Of a DNA stretch of 64,000 bases, positions 34,884 to 43,637 are shown one piece after another. How positions within the stretch are numbered: position 1 is the first letter of the stretch; the number at the start of each line of letters is the position of its first letter. The position numbers and the translations under genes were made by a program. The notes below the pieces were generated by a model. The model was not told where the DNA came from. It saw only the letters and a program-made list of their open reading frames with translations, and made no database searches. The stretch is from Paenibacillus tuaregi (lineage in GTDB: Bacteria > Bacillota > Bacilli > Paenibacillales > Paenibacillaceae), in contig NZ_LT575476.1 in the NCBI RefSeq assembly GCF_900086655.1, positions 5,125,304 through 5,189,303 on the forward strand, written 5' to 3'.

Positions 34884-35022
34884 TAAAAGCTAGACTAGAT
34901 TCATGAAATTTTCAAAGTATGCTAATACTTTATTTCTTAGTGCTAAAGTGTAAAAATTCCGTCAATAGGGGTATTATTATGGGGTATACATTACATATAG
35001 AGAACAGATAGGAGTGATGAAT

Positions 35023-35742
35023 GTGGAATTGAAAAATAAAAATGCGTTAATCACGGGTGCTGGCAAGGGAATCGGCCGGGCAGTGGCTGAAGCTCTGGCC
35101 AAGGAAGGGGTCCATCTTGGATTGATCTCCCGCACTGAGGCCGATCTCAGCAGCCTCGCGGAGGAACTGCAGGGGAAATACGGAGTCAAGGTCAGCATTG
35201 CACCTGCTGACATCTCGAACGCGGAAGAGGCACAGCGCGCGGCAGCCAAGATCAAGCAGGAGCTGGGAGACGTAAATATCCTGATCAACAATGCGGGAAT
35301 CGCCAAGTTCGGGACCTTTGTGGAGATGGACCCTGAGGAATGGAAGCGAATCCTTGACGTGAACCTGATGGGGACCTACAACGTCACCCGCGCTATCCTG
35401 CCGGATCTGATCGCCCAGAACAGCGGAGATATTATTAATGTGGCCTCCACTGCCGGGGAACGCGGCTTCGCAACCGGGTCGGCCTACTGCGCATCCAAGT
35501 TTGCGGTCATGGGATTAACTGAAGCTCTTGCTCTGGAAGTGCGCAAGCATAACATCCGTGTCACCGCGCTTACGCCGAGCACGGTCAATACGGATCTAGC
35601 CGTGAACGCCGGCCTCAAGATCGGCGACGAGGACCGGATGATGCAGCCTGAGGATGTGGCTGATCTCACCTTAGCGGCCCTGAAGCTTCCTCCGCGCGTC
35701 TTCCTGAAGACAGCCGGAATCTGGACAACGAATCCGCAGTAA
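35023..35742 (+). CDS. SDR family oxidoreductase, FabG/3-ketoacyl reductase-like
   Basis: A 239-residue short-chain dehydrogenase: TGAGKGIGRA near residue 10, NNAGIAKFG near 88, catalytic Ser in NVASTAG near 138 and YCASKFAVMG (Tyr, Lys) near 151. The GTG at 35023 is eight bases after AGGAG and gives the usual N-terminus MELKNKNALITG; the ATG two codons earlier overlaps the ribosome site too closely. It diverges from the KAS III-like gene, so a joint role in acyl metabolism is possible. Substrate not proven. Confidence 0.88.
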   Translation: MELKNKNALITGAGKGIGRAVAEALAKEGVHLGLISRTEADLSSLAEELQGKYGVKVSIAPADISNAEEAQRAAAKIKQELGDVNILINNAGIAKFGTFVEMDPEEWKRILDVNLMGTYNVTRAILPDLIAQNSGDIINVASTAGERGFATGSAYCASKFAVMGLTEALALEVRKHNIRVTALTPSTVNTDLAVNAGLKIGDEDRMMQPEDVADLTLAALKLPPRVFLKTAGIWTTNPQ

Positions 35743-35754
35743 ACAACCTGGTCA

Positions 35755-35779
35755 GAGGGGGCTCCTAGCCCCCTTTTCT
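35755..35779 (+). terminator. Terminator of SDR gene
   Basis: GGGGGCT pairs with AGCCCCC around a 3-base loop, followed by TTTTCT. Confidence 0.88.
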
Positions 35780-35843
35780 CACACCATCGCGCGATCTTCC
35801 CGGATAGCCGCTGCACCCAACTCATCGTTAAAGCGCCCTCACT

Positions 35844-38213
35844 TTAGGATGGAGGGCAGATTTGTATTATGCCCTGCCCGCCATCCACAATAATCCGGTC
35901 TCCTGTCTTCAGTCTGGTGGTTGCATTTCCACATCCAACTACAGCGGGGATGCCCAGCTCCCTGGCCACAATGGCAGCATGGGACAGCGGCGCGCCAATA
36001 TCGGTAATGATTGCCGAAGCTTTAGGGAAAAGCGTTGTCCATCCTACGTTAGTTGTGGAGGTTACCAGAATTTCACCTGGCTTAAGCTGATCCCCGTCTT
36101 CTGGTTGTGTCAGAACGCGCACCTTTCCTTCAATCCTGCCTGCGGCACCGGCAAAGCCCTTAAGCGTCTCCGATTCCGGCGAAATGCGCATAGGCTCCAT
36201 TGGATTGAAGTAGTCCATTCTGCGGTTCGGTTCTTCCGCCCATTTGAATGGATCGAATCTGCCGCGGATGATGGATGGCAGGGGCGGCAAGGCCTGATAC
36301 TTCGCATAGGTTACTTTTCTGGCATTAATATGCTGCTTAGCTTCCAATTCGCCACCCTCAAGCCAGCTCAGCACCTCATCCAGGTAGAGGAAGAATACAT
36401 CATCAGCTATCCCGGCTAATTCGCCCGCTTTGAGGGCAAAAGCCCGATTGACCCTGAACCCCCGGGTCCATTCCGAACGCGCGGCTTCCCGGACCTGCGG
36501 ACCCTCTAGTACTCTTTCTACTTGCCGTTTAAACCGTTTTTTTTCACCAGGGAACAGCTGCTCGAATCTATTCCATGCTTCTTCATACTGTACACGCTGC
36601 TTATCCAGTAGCTCCTCCACGTTAATCGGTGAATCCTCTATGTCCTTAATCTGTTTCTCCAGCAAATCCCGGCTCTCTCCCGGAGAAGGAATGGACAGCT
36701 CATGCTCATGAGGACCGCGGTGCCCGTATTTGACTAAATACTCTCGGCGGCTCATGTCCCCCCGGATTACTCTGGAGATTCCAATCACCGGACCCAGGCT
36801 TTCTAATTGAGCATTCCCACCTACATTAGACAGGAGTAGATTTGCTTCTTCTGAGCCAACCAGCCTGCTCAGCTTTTCCTTTAACTTGACGTATTTCTGC
36901 ATTTTTTGACTTGTCCCCTCAAAGGCGGCCCACACCCCCTTCACATTTCTAGGCCAGAGATCCTGTCTCCAAATGCGGAGCAGTTCCTCCTTGGTCTTCA
37001 CTTTGTGGATGCGGTCAATGATTTTCGCACATTCCTCTGGACTGTCCTTCAAATACTGGCTCATGCCTTTAACCGCCTCACGGGTTCGCTTCGAACTATA
37101 AAGTATTCTTGGCACCAAGGCTTTGATAATACTCCATTTGGAGAAAGGATACACAGGAATGCCGATCCCTTCAGGCAGCTTCCCAAATACATTGCTCATT
37201 TTCGCTAAAATTGAACGGGAATTGAAACCCAGTGCTTGGAATGCGGATACAGGAAGGCTGATGTTAGAGTACACTCGCCCGCATATATTCCCCGACATTA
37301 AGTAGTGACCCGGAACAACCTGCTGCTCCTCATCGAGCGCCCTGATGACAGACCAGCTAAAAGGAGTGAATACATCGGGTATGGATTCTCCCACATTTGT
37401 ATTGGTCCACAGAAAATCCCCTGTAAGCGAATCGTTCCACTCAAACTTATCCCGGTTTCCTGGACTAAAAGTCGTAACTGGCCGTGCCTGGAGCAGGTAC
37501 ACCCTGCCTTTTGAGATTGCCCATTCCAGATCCTGCGGACCTCCCAGCTCTTTCTCTAGTCTAAGCGCATAACGATACAGCTTCATTGCATGCTTCCTAA
37601 ATACCCCTGCACCGCTGTACTTTCCTTTAGGCCTTGTTAATGTAAAAGAATGGGCATTGGCTTCACCTGACACGAGCTGCTCTCCCAATCCAAATACATA
37701 ATTGCCGGTCATTACTACGCGGCTGCCTGTTATAGGATCAGCGGTAAATAGTACCCCCGAGATCTCGGGGACAACCATCAACTGAACGACAATCGCAATT
37801 TCGTGGGATTGTTCCATTCCTTGTACGGAACTATATACCCGGACTCTCTCTGCATACTTCGATCTGTATACCGTGTAAAGGGCTTCTCTGATTTCTTCAT
37901 CCGTCTTCATATTTAAGACGGTATCAAATTCCCCGGCAAAAGAAGCAGCCTCCGAATCTTCACTTAATCCCGATGATCGTACCGCAAATTGGGCCCCATT
38001 GAACGAATGCCGAATTTTATTAACACGAGTTGCGATTTCCTTCCAGGCCCCCTCGTTCAACTGTCCCTCTTCGAAAGCGGATGGCAGAATGACAAATCCT
38101 TCCGGAACAGGATATCCGCCCTGATACATCCTCGCAAGCATGGTCCCTTTGCCCCCTGCGAAAGCAAACATGGAAGGAGTCAATTCATTAAAGCCGAGCA
38201 CCGTATCTAACAT
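35844..38213 (-). CDS. PEP synthase/rifampin phosphotransferase-like dikinase
   Basis: A 789-residue protein with an N-terminal ATP-grasp domain (AGGKGTMLARM near residue 19, AVRSSGLSEDS near 77, QDLEWAI near 232) and a C-terminal swivelling phospho-His domain (residues about 700-789, APLSHAAIVARELGIPAVVG). This is the layout of PEP synthase and of rifampin phosphotransferases, which phosphorylate the drug via a His intermediate. The central segment would carry the acceptor site. It is shorter than typical Rph (about 870). The start is ATG after AGAGGTG. The actual acceptor is unknown. Confidence 0.8.
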   Translation of the reverse strand: MLDTVLGFNELTPSMFAFAGGKGTMLARMYQGGYPVPEGFVILPSAFEEGQLNEGAWKEIATRVNKIRHSFNGAQFAVRSSGLSEDSEAASFAGEFDTVLNMKTDEEIREALYTVYRSKYAERVRVYSSVQGMEQSHEIAIVVQLMVVPEISGVLFTADPITGSRVVMTGNYVFGLGEQLVSGEANAHSFTLTRPKGKYSGAGVFRKHAMKLYRYALRLEKELGGPQDLEWAISKGRVYLLQARPVTTFSPGNRDKFEWNDSLTGDFLWTNTNVGESIPDVFTPFSWSVIRALDEEQQVVPGHYLMSGNICGRVYSNISLPVSAFQALGFNSRSILAKMSNVFGKLPEGIGIPVYPFSKWSIIKALVPRILYSSKRTREAVKGMSQYLKDSPEECAKIIDRIHKVKTKEELLRIWRQDLWPRNVKGVWAAFEGTSQKMQKYVKLKEKLSRLVGSEEANLLLSNVGGNAQLESLGPVIGISRVIRGDMSRREYLVKYGHRGPHEHELSIPSPGESRDLLEKQIKDIEDSPINVEELLDKQRVQYEEAWNRFEQLFPGEKKRFKRQVERVLEGPQVREAARSEWTRGFRVNRAFALKAGELAGIADDVFFLYLDEVLSWLEGGELEAKQHINARKVTYAKYQALPPLPSIIRGRFDPFKWAEEPNRRMDYFNPMEPMRISPESETLKGFAGAAGRIEGKVRVLTQPEDGDQLKPGEILVTSTTNVGWTTLFPKASAIITDIGAPLSHAAIVARELGIPAVVGCGNATTRLKTGDRIIVDGGQGIIQICPPS

Positions 38214-38436
38214 CTAAATCACCTCTATCGGATTTAAAAGTCTCTGCCCTGATCATGAATGTAAAATTATTGCGCTAATTATGACATCAACTCTCTTTTG
38301 ACACTATATATCAATTTTTATTTTGCATCAACTTTTTTGTTGCTTGACGGTTTGCAATATGAAATGCGGCAGATAAGACCATTCCCGGGAAACTTCGTGT
38401 AAAATGGAGTTAGTCAGGCTGGGCGCACATAACTAA
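38214..38436. other. Upstream region of dikinase gene, no feature recognised
   Basis: About 220 bp AT-rich segment with no coding potential; it should hold the promoter of the minus-strand dikinase gene, but no convincing box pair was found. Confidence 0.4.
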
Positions 38437-38466
38437 ACAAGAGCCGCTGTGAGAGCGGCTCTTGTC
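38437..38466. terminator. Strong stem-loop
   Basis: ACAAGAGCCGCT and AGCGGCTCTTGT form a perfect 12-bp stem with a 5-base loop, without a long T-run on either side. Confidence 0.6.
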
Positions 38467-38512
38467 CCAAATATCGATATGCAATTCGCGAAACAGACTG
38501 GAACATTTTTAT

Positions 38513-38540
38513 GACACTTCCGGCGGCTGGCCGGAAGTGG
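38513..38540 (-). terminator. Stem-loop after DUF378 gene
   Basis: CACTTCCGG pairs with CCGGAAGTG; on the minus strand it leads into CATAAAAATG. It is 11 bases after the stop. Confidence 0.6.
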
Positions 38541-38551
38541 ACATAGCTGGA

Positions 38552-38761
38552 TTAAGCTCTTTCACGGTCGCTGACACCCGCAATAAACTTGATGGAGTAA
38601 AGGGCACATAGACCTACGATCACATAAACGACGCGTGAGATCGCAGAGTTCTGCCCGCCGAACAGCCCGGCAACCAGGTCATACTGAAACAATCCCACAA
38701 GCAGCCAGTTAAGCCCGCCGATAATCAGCAGAACAAGAGCGACCACATCCAAGGTTTTCAT
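38552..38761 (-). CDS. DUF378 family small membrane protein
   Basis: A 69-residue protein with two hydrophobic helices: residues about 4-24 (VVALVLLIIGGLNWLLVGLF) and about 42-60. IGGLNWLLVG and the later VYVIVGLCALY are the hallmarks of DUF378. The start is at 38761, seven bases after GGAGG; a 12-codon extension upstream lacks support. Function unknown. Confidence 0.88.
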   Translation of the reverse strand: MKTLDVVALVLLIIGGLNWLLVGLFQYDLVAGLFGGQNSAISRVVYVIVGLCALYSIKFIAGVSDRERA

Positions 38762-38879
38762 GTTTGAGCCTCCATTCCTATAATATTTGCGAAACAAATC
38801 TCCTCATCCTGTATCTTATCCGTAACCCTTGCATCCTAACCGCTGTAAGAGCCAAAAAGGCAGAAAGGAGATCCATCCA

Positions 38880-39386
38880 ATGACAAATTCTAAAGTGATT
38901 TCCCTGATCTTTACCGATGATGGCCTGATTCCGAATAACCCGAATCTCCCCGTAATTCTGTACCGGGGTGCATTACTGGATAAACCGGAAGAGGCAGAAT
39001 CGCTGTTCAACCAGAACGGCTGGCTGAACAGCTGGACGAATGGGGTATTCAGCTATCATCATTACCACAGCAATTCCCATGAGGTTCTTGGTGTCATTTC
39101 CGGCTCAGCACAGCTGCAGCTGGGTGGGGAACAGGGCCAAGCCTTCCAGCTGCAGGCCGGGGACGTCGTCCTTCTTCCCGCAGGAACCGGGCATAAGAAG
39201 CTGGCCGCAAGCCCCGACTTCCGGATTGTGGGTGCCTACCCGGACGGCATGGATTACAATACCCGCAGGGCCACACCCGAAGAGCGTGAAGCAGCTCTTA
39301 AGGAGATTAGCCGGGTTCCCGTACCGGATACCGACCCTGTCTACGGACGGGAAGGTCCTCTGCATGAACTATGGAAGAACAAGTGA
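38880..39386 (+). CDS. Cupin-domain protein, YjlB-like
   Basis: A 168-residue single-cupin protein. The metal-binding motif 1 is in HHYHSNSHEVLGVISG (His, His, Glu) near residue 60 and motif 2 is in GDVVLLPAGTGHKKL (His) near 100. It resembles B. subtilis YjlB, whose gene neighbours yjlC and ndh there; here the pair lies 6 kb away. The start at 38880 is nine bases after AAAGGAG. The reaction is unknown. Confidence 0.85.
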   Translation: MTNSKVISLIFTDDGLIPNNPNLPVILYRGALLDKPEEAESLFNQNGWLNSWTNGVFSYHHYHSNSHEVLGVISGSAQLQLGGEQGQAFQLQAGDVVLLPAGTGHKKLAASPDFRIVGAYPDGMDYNTRRATPEEREAALKEISRVPVPDTDPVYGREGPLHELWKNK

Positions 39387-39470
39387 AATTAAATGGGGGA
39401 ACCGTTGGCAGGGCCCTTATTCATCCTAGGACACCCTCAGCGGCTGGAGGGATGCTTAAGTTTGTAATGC

Positions 39471-39666
39471 TATATAAAATGAACTTATGAAGGTTACCCT
39501 ATTCGGGCGCTGCGATGCCAAGTGTTCTTTAAGGCCCCGGTTGTCCCCGAAATGCTTGAACTAGATATCAGTGGGGCATTTCGGAGACAAAGGCGGACGC
39601 TCCGCTTCTTCAGAATCACTCGGGATCGAAGCTGAGATCGGTTAAGTCTAAAGTTCATTTTATATA
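39471..39666 (+). repeat. Subfamily B inverted-repeat element, full length (B2)
   Basis: The perfect ends are TATATAAAATGAAC and GTTCATTTTATATA. Inside, TTGTCCCCGAAATGC (39541) pairs with GCATTTCGGAGACAA, and GCGGA-CGC-TCCGC (39593-39605) forms a tight hairpin, followed by CAGAATCACTCG. It fills most of the gap between convergent genes. A 71-residue open frame on its minus strand recurs in B4 and is a by-product of the repeat. Confidence 0.9.
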
Positions 39667-39685
39667 GTCGTAATATAGTGCTAAA

Positions 39686-39740
39686 AACTAAGGGCTCCCC
39701 CGTCATCATTTCCGATGAATTACAGGGTAGCCCTTAGTTA
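39686..39740 (-). terminator. Terminator of small membrane-protein gene
   Basis: AACTAAGGGCT pairs with AGCCCTTAGTT on the minus strand, with a long inner loop and TTTTTAG following. Confidence 0.75.
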
Positions 39741-39751
39741 CGTATTGTGAA

Positions 39752-40006
39752 TCAAGATTCTTTAAAAAAAGCAAACATTGCAAGGATCAACCCGAGAAAA
39801 ATACTGAAAGATCCGCCAAATTGAAAAAGAAACTCATAGCCCTGAGCGGCAAAATCCGATACAAACAGGGCGATTCCAAACAAGGTGCACTGGAAGCTAA
39901 ACAAGAAAATTTTAATTGAGCTTCTAGGAAATAAAATATACAGCATATACGCCACGAGGAATGCAAGAATAAAAGAAACAAGAAAAAAACCTAGTAATGA
40001 AGTGAT
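39752..40006 (-). CDS. Small three-helix membrane protein, possible non-AUG start
   Basis: The reading frame encodes about 84 residues with three hydrophobic segments, the middle one near FQCTLFGIALFVSDFA, ending FAFFKES. A terminator follows. The only in-frame ATG (39955) and GTG (39964) lack ribosome sites and would remove most of the first helix. A clear GGGAGG lies six bases before an in-frame ATC at 40006, giving ITSLLGFFLVSF as the first helix. No family recognised. Confidence 0.55.
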   Translation of the reverse strand: MTSLLGFFLVSFILAFLVAYMLYILFPRSSIKIFLFSFQCTLFGIALFVSDFAAQGYEFLFQFGGSFSIFLGLILAMFAFFKES

Positions 40007-40158
40007 ACCGGCAGCCTCCCTTGTACTTTGATACAGGCCTAGAATCCATCTGAACCTCTATACATAGAACAGCATCAGCTCTGTAGTAGTTTAATCAAAG
40101 TAAAAGAGCAACAGTACCGTTTGACCTTCTTCAGTATCACTGAAGGCTGCCTTACAGC

Positions 40159-41667
40159 TTAGTTATGCATGACGTTTACAGAGTGCTCTTCCTTAGTTGT
40201 CAGCACTTCTCTTCTCATGAACCAGCAAATCACGAAAGCTGCAACCGCAAAACACAGCCCGATCGTAAATATGCCCTGAAAGGATTGGGAGAACACCTCC
40301 TGAGTTTGCCTTACTACGCCCTCTGTCAGCCCTGGCGGGATTTTGCCGGTCTCGATCACGGGAGCCGCCCCGGCAGGAATTCCTCCAATTCCAGCGATCC
40401 CTTGATGGATATTTCTGGCCAGCAGGCTTCCAAAAATACTAAAGCCAAGCGTCATGCCCAGGGACTGTATCAGCTGGACGGTGGACAGCGCCACCCCACT
40501 GTGTTCTTTTTCCACCGATTCCTGAACAATCAGATTATCTCCCCCGAACAGCGCCCCTAGTCCAACTCCCAGAATGAAGAAGCTGGACACAACATAAATA
40601 ACTGTGGAACTTACACCTATACGGGTCAGCAGGAAGAAACCGAGGATTGGGAAGATAAAAGAGACGATGAAGATCGTACGATAAGGAATCTTCGTAATGA
40701 TGAAACCCACCCCGATACTGGTTGGCACTGCCCCGGCCATGAACGCCAGCATCATATAACCCGATTCAGTAGGGGTAAGGCCCATCACGTTTTGAGCGAA
40801 GAAGGGAAATGCGCCCATTCCCCCCATAACCCCCAGCATCGTCGTAAATACCAGCAGCGAGAGCACGACCACCGGCCGGTTCTTGAACAGGCTGAGTGGG
40901 ATAATTGGGTCTTCCGCCCGCCGTTCAATCCGGATGAACAGCAGAATCATCAGTGCGGAAACGGCCAATAGGCCGATAACTACCGGGGAGCCCCACGAAT
41001 ATCCTTGGGTATCCACCAGCACAGGCGCCAGCAGGACGGACAATATCGCGAGCAGAAGCGAGACCGCACCGGCCAGGTCAATCGGCCTCTTCTCTTCGCT
41101 TCCACGTGATTCCCGCATACCGAGATAGACAATCACTGCGGCGGCAAGACCGACCGGGATGTTAATCAGGAAGATCCAATGCCAGCTGATATGGCTCACG
41201 AAGTAACCGCCCATAAGCGGCCCAACCAGCTGCGGCAGTATCATCAAAGGCCCAACTAGGCTTTGAATCTTCGCTCTCTGTTCAAGCGGATAGGTGTCAC
41301 CGAGAATCACCAAGGCAAGCGGCATCAATCCGCCAGCTCCAATACCTTGAATTCCTCTCCCGATCAGAAGCACCTCCATGGAATGGGCCATCCCGCTAAC
41401 GACGGAACCAGTCATGAATAAAGCCATGCAGCTGAGGTACACTTTCTTGCGGCCATGGATATCGGCCAGCTTGCCGATAATCGGCATGAACATGGTGATT
41501 GCCAGCATATATACCCCGGCTACCCATCCATAGAGCGACAGCCCATCCAGATCACGGATAATTGTAGGCATCGCGGTTGAAACCACAGTCTCATCAAGCT
41601 CTGAGAAGATCAAGCCTAACAATAGGCCGGTTAGTACCAGCGCTTTATTATTTGTTGTTGTCGTCAT
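40159..41667 (-). CDS. MFS multidrug transporter, DHA2 (14-TMS) family
   Basis: A 502-residue exporter with 14 predicted helices. The family motifs are ELDETVVSTAMPTI near residue 23, GKLADIHGRKKVY (motif A) near 65 and RGIQGIGAGG near 104. It is proton-driven and exports drugs or toxic metabolites. GAGAGGTG lies upstream of the ATG. It is a full-length relative of the deleted copy at 12395-13255. The C-terminus ends EEHSVNVMHN after the last helix. Confidence 0.92.
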   Translation of the reverse strand: MTTTTNNKALVLTGLLLGLIFSELDETVVSTAMPTIIRDLDGLSLYGWVAGVYMLAITMFMPIIGKLADIHGRKKVYLSCMALFMTGSVVSGMAHSMEVLLIGRGIQGIGAGGLMPLALVILGDTYPLEQRAKIQSLVGPLMILPQLVGPLMGGYFVSHISWHWIFLINIPVGLAAAVIVYLGMRESRGSEEKRPIDLAGAVSLLLAILSVLLAPVLVDTQGYSWGSPVVIGLLAVSALMILLFIRIERRAEDPIIPLSLFKNRPVVVLSLLVFTTMLGVMGGMGAFPFFAQNVMGLTPTESGYMMLAFMAGAVPTSIGVGFIITKIPYRTIFIVSFIFPILGFFLLTRIGVSSTVIYVVSSFFILGVGLGALFGGDNLIVQESVEKEHSGVALSTVQLIQSLGMTLGFSIFGSLLARNIHQGIAGIGGIPAGAAPVIETGKIPPGLTEGVVRQTQEVFSQSFQGIFTIGLCFAVAAFVICWFMRREVLTTKEEHSVNVMHN

Positions 41668-41784
41668 AACACACCTCTCTCCCTTTAAAAGAAACTAAGT
41701 TGCCTCTACTGTACGAGGCTCTCTGGATTGACGAACCCCATCATAGAGCACAAATTTAAACTGAGTATGAACTGCTGATACCAT

Positions 41785-41813
41785 ACAAAAAAAACCGCCC
41801 CGATACGGAGCGG
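41785..41813 (-). terminator. Terminator of secreted-protein gene
   Basis: CCGCTCC and GGGGCGG pair on the minus strand, followed by eight T residues. Confidence 0.85.
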
Positions 41814-41838
41814 CCTTCTGCGTTCAACTTTAATTCTT

Positions 41839-42363
41839 TTATGGAATGAACTGCTGAACGATCTTCACAACTTGACCATTCTTAATCGTGATATGGTACG
41901 GAAACTCCCTGACGTCCATCAGCTTCGTATTCCGATAGATGGATTTGAACTTATTCAAGGAGACCTTCTCGTTCCATTTCAGGTCGATATCCTCCATTTT
42001 GCCTGTTCGGTCGTAGATTTGCATCATGACCTTCGCATCTGAAGCGACCTGATAGCTGACAGTACGTTTGCTGTCATTGGTAATATAATACCCGTCAGGC
42101 GCTCCGCCAATTTCTTTGAAGGCTTCAGGCTCCCGCTCTTTGAACTTGCGGTCAGCCTCCTTCCCAACGTACCATCCAATCGGATCAACCGTGATCCGAA
42201 CGTGGCCGTCTGATGTTTTCATTTGCTTGATATATACGGTCCTCGTCTGTGTCTTAACTGCATTCTGTGCTGCTCCTGCTGCGGTTGCTGTACCGGACGT
42301 ACTGAATACGGAAACTACGACGAAGCTGAATACTGCCATGATTATTGCTGCTGTTCTCTTCAC
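41839..42363 (-). CDS. Secreted hypothetical protein
   Basis: A 174-residue protein. A Sec signal peptide occupies residues 1-28 (MKRTAAIIMAVFSFVVVSVF, cleavage after ATA or TAA). The mature part is Lys-rich with DPIGWYVGKEADRKFKEREP and a beta-strand-rich C-terminus (YHITIKNGQVVKIVQQFIP). It starts at GTG seven bases after AGGG. No catalytic motif. Perhaps an envelope or processing inhibitor-type protein, but no family was recognised. Confidence 0.75.
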   Translation of the reverse strand: MKRTAAIIMAVFSFVVVSVFSTSGTATAAGAAQNAVKTQTRTVYIKQMKTSDGHVRITVDPIGWYVGKEADRKFKEREPEAFKEIGGAPDGYYITNDSKRTVSYQVASDAKVMMQIYDRTGKMEDIDLKWNEKVSLNKFKSIYRNTKLMDVREFPYHITIKNGQVVKIVQQFIP

Positions 42364-42573
42364 GATGCATCCCTGCCTGTTTCATAAGTAGTTAAGAAGT
42401 TAAAAATGAGCTGGAATGAGAGCGGCGCTGTGATGGTTCGAATTATATATACTCTTCAATAACCAAATTAGCGCGTTTCAAACGCCCCATGGGACTCTTT
42501 TTCTTAATTATATACAGAGCATGCCGCAAATGAATCACAATATCGTTACAGAGAATCACCAATTTGTAATCTT

Positions 42574-43281
42574 TTATGAGCGGGGTGGATGGGTCGTAAT
42601 GACAGTGATGCTGCGATCCCGCGCGTAATCCCAATCTATGAAACAATCAGCAATACTGCGGCTGAGAACACTGCTGATTACGGTACTGTCCTTTATGTAG
42701 CCCTTCTCTAGTCTTCTCTTCACATCCCCCAGCAGATCTCCAAGCTCCATCCGGATCAATTCCTTCTCAAGCTCTCCCAGAATGCCACTTCGGACCACAA
42801 GCCATGTTCTGGGATTAATCTCGTAAGAGCTGATCTCCGCTGGTTCCTGCTGAATCCGGCCGCTGATCCGCATGAGTTCACGTTCAATCTCAAGTCGTCC
42901 CCGGTATGCCCTTACCGCAGGGTCGCCGCACTCCAGAATGTTAGGAAAAAGAGCAACAAGCATGCCGCTTCGGCTCTCATAATCCCAATCGTACAGAATC
43001 TCTTCTGGATAGTCCTGCAGAACATCCCCTAGATAACTCTTCAGCTCTGGAATGATCTGCCGCATCATCCGGCTTCGTATCTGACGAATCATGAGTTCCT
43101 GATTCTGCTGCAGCAGTACCCGTTCTGTTGGAATCAGGAAATTTTTCAGGTAAATCGTAATGAACTTGTGGTTAATCGAGACAATAACGGACTCCGGGCC
43201 TTTCCCGAAATGATCCCGGAACATCTTCCCCGTAAAACTTGCTATTAGCTGATGCAGCTGCTGACCATGTAGTTGATCCAT
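42574..43281 (-). CDS. DUF2294 domain protein with two repeats
   Basis: A 235-residue soluble protein. The first DUF2294-like unit (about 8-115) has the signature FGKGPESVIVSINHKFITI and LIPTERVLLQ; a second, weaker unit (about 120-230) repeats the order, ending DWDYARDRSITVITT, echoing DWDYESRSGMLVAL in the first. Family members are often linked to Na+/carbonate metabolism or stress, with no proven activity. The ribosome site is weak. Confidence 0.8.
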   Translation of the reverse strand: MDQLHGQQLHQLIASFTGKMFRDHFGKGPESVIVSINHKFITIYLKNFLIPTERVLLQQNQELMIRQIRSRMMRQIIPELKSYLGDVLQDYPEEILYDWDYESRSGMLVALFPNILECGDPAVRAYRGRLEIERELMRISGRIQQEPAEISSYEINPRTWLVVRSGILGELEKELIRMELGDLLGDVKRRLEKGYIKDSTVISSVLSRSIADCFIDWDYARDRSITVITTHPPRS

Positions 43282-43383
43282 CGATGCCCGACCCGCACGT
43301 TCAGCCTTCTCCCGCCCTGCCTAGTGCAGCGGCCTTTGAGGGCCCCGAAGCGAGTCTTTCTATCCCTCCCTTACCAACATAAA

Positions 43384-43421
43384 AAGGCCTAACATCCCTA
43401 TTGAAAGAGAGGTTAGGCCAT
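43384..43421 (-). terminator. Terminator of epimerase gene
   Basis: GGCCTAAC pairs with GTTAGGCC on the minus strand, followed by TTTTTATG. It lies about 215 bp past the epimerase stop; the rest of 43282-43637 shows no gene. Confidence 0.7.
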
Positions 43422-43637
43422 GAAATTGACTTTTATCCTAAGATAGATTCATTCATTTACCTGACATTATAAAATTAATCCTTGAAACATAGAACTCTTA
43501 GCAAAAACCAGGAAACAGCGAGCATTGATACTACTCTTGAATCACTACTAACTCATACCCACAGTCTCTTCTATCTTAGCACATCCCGGCCGAAAGAAAA
43601 ACGTCTATTAGAACTATTTCATATTACCGGGCTGCTG

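Noticed and set aside
39494..39709. 71-residue open frame, similar to one at 57210-57443
   Set aside because: Both frames lie on the minus strand of B elements; the similarity is explained by the DNA repeat, and there is no ribosome site.
42443..42646. 67-residue minus-strand open frame
   Set aside because: It overlaps the DUF2294 gene in another frame and has no ribosome site or recognisable motif.
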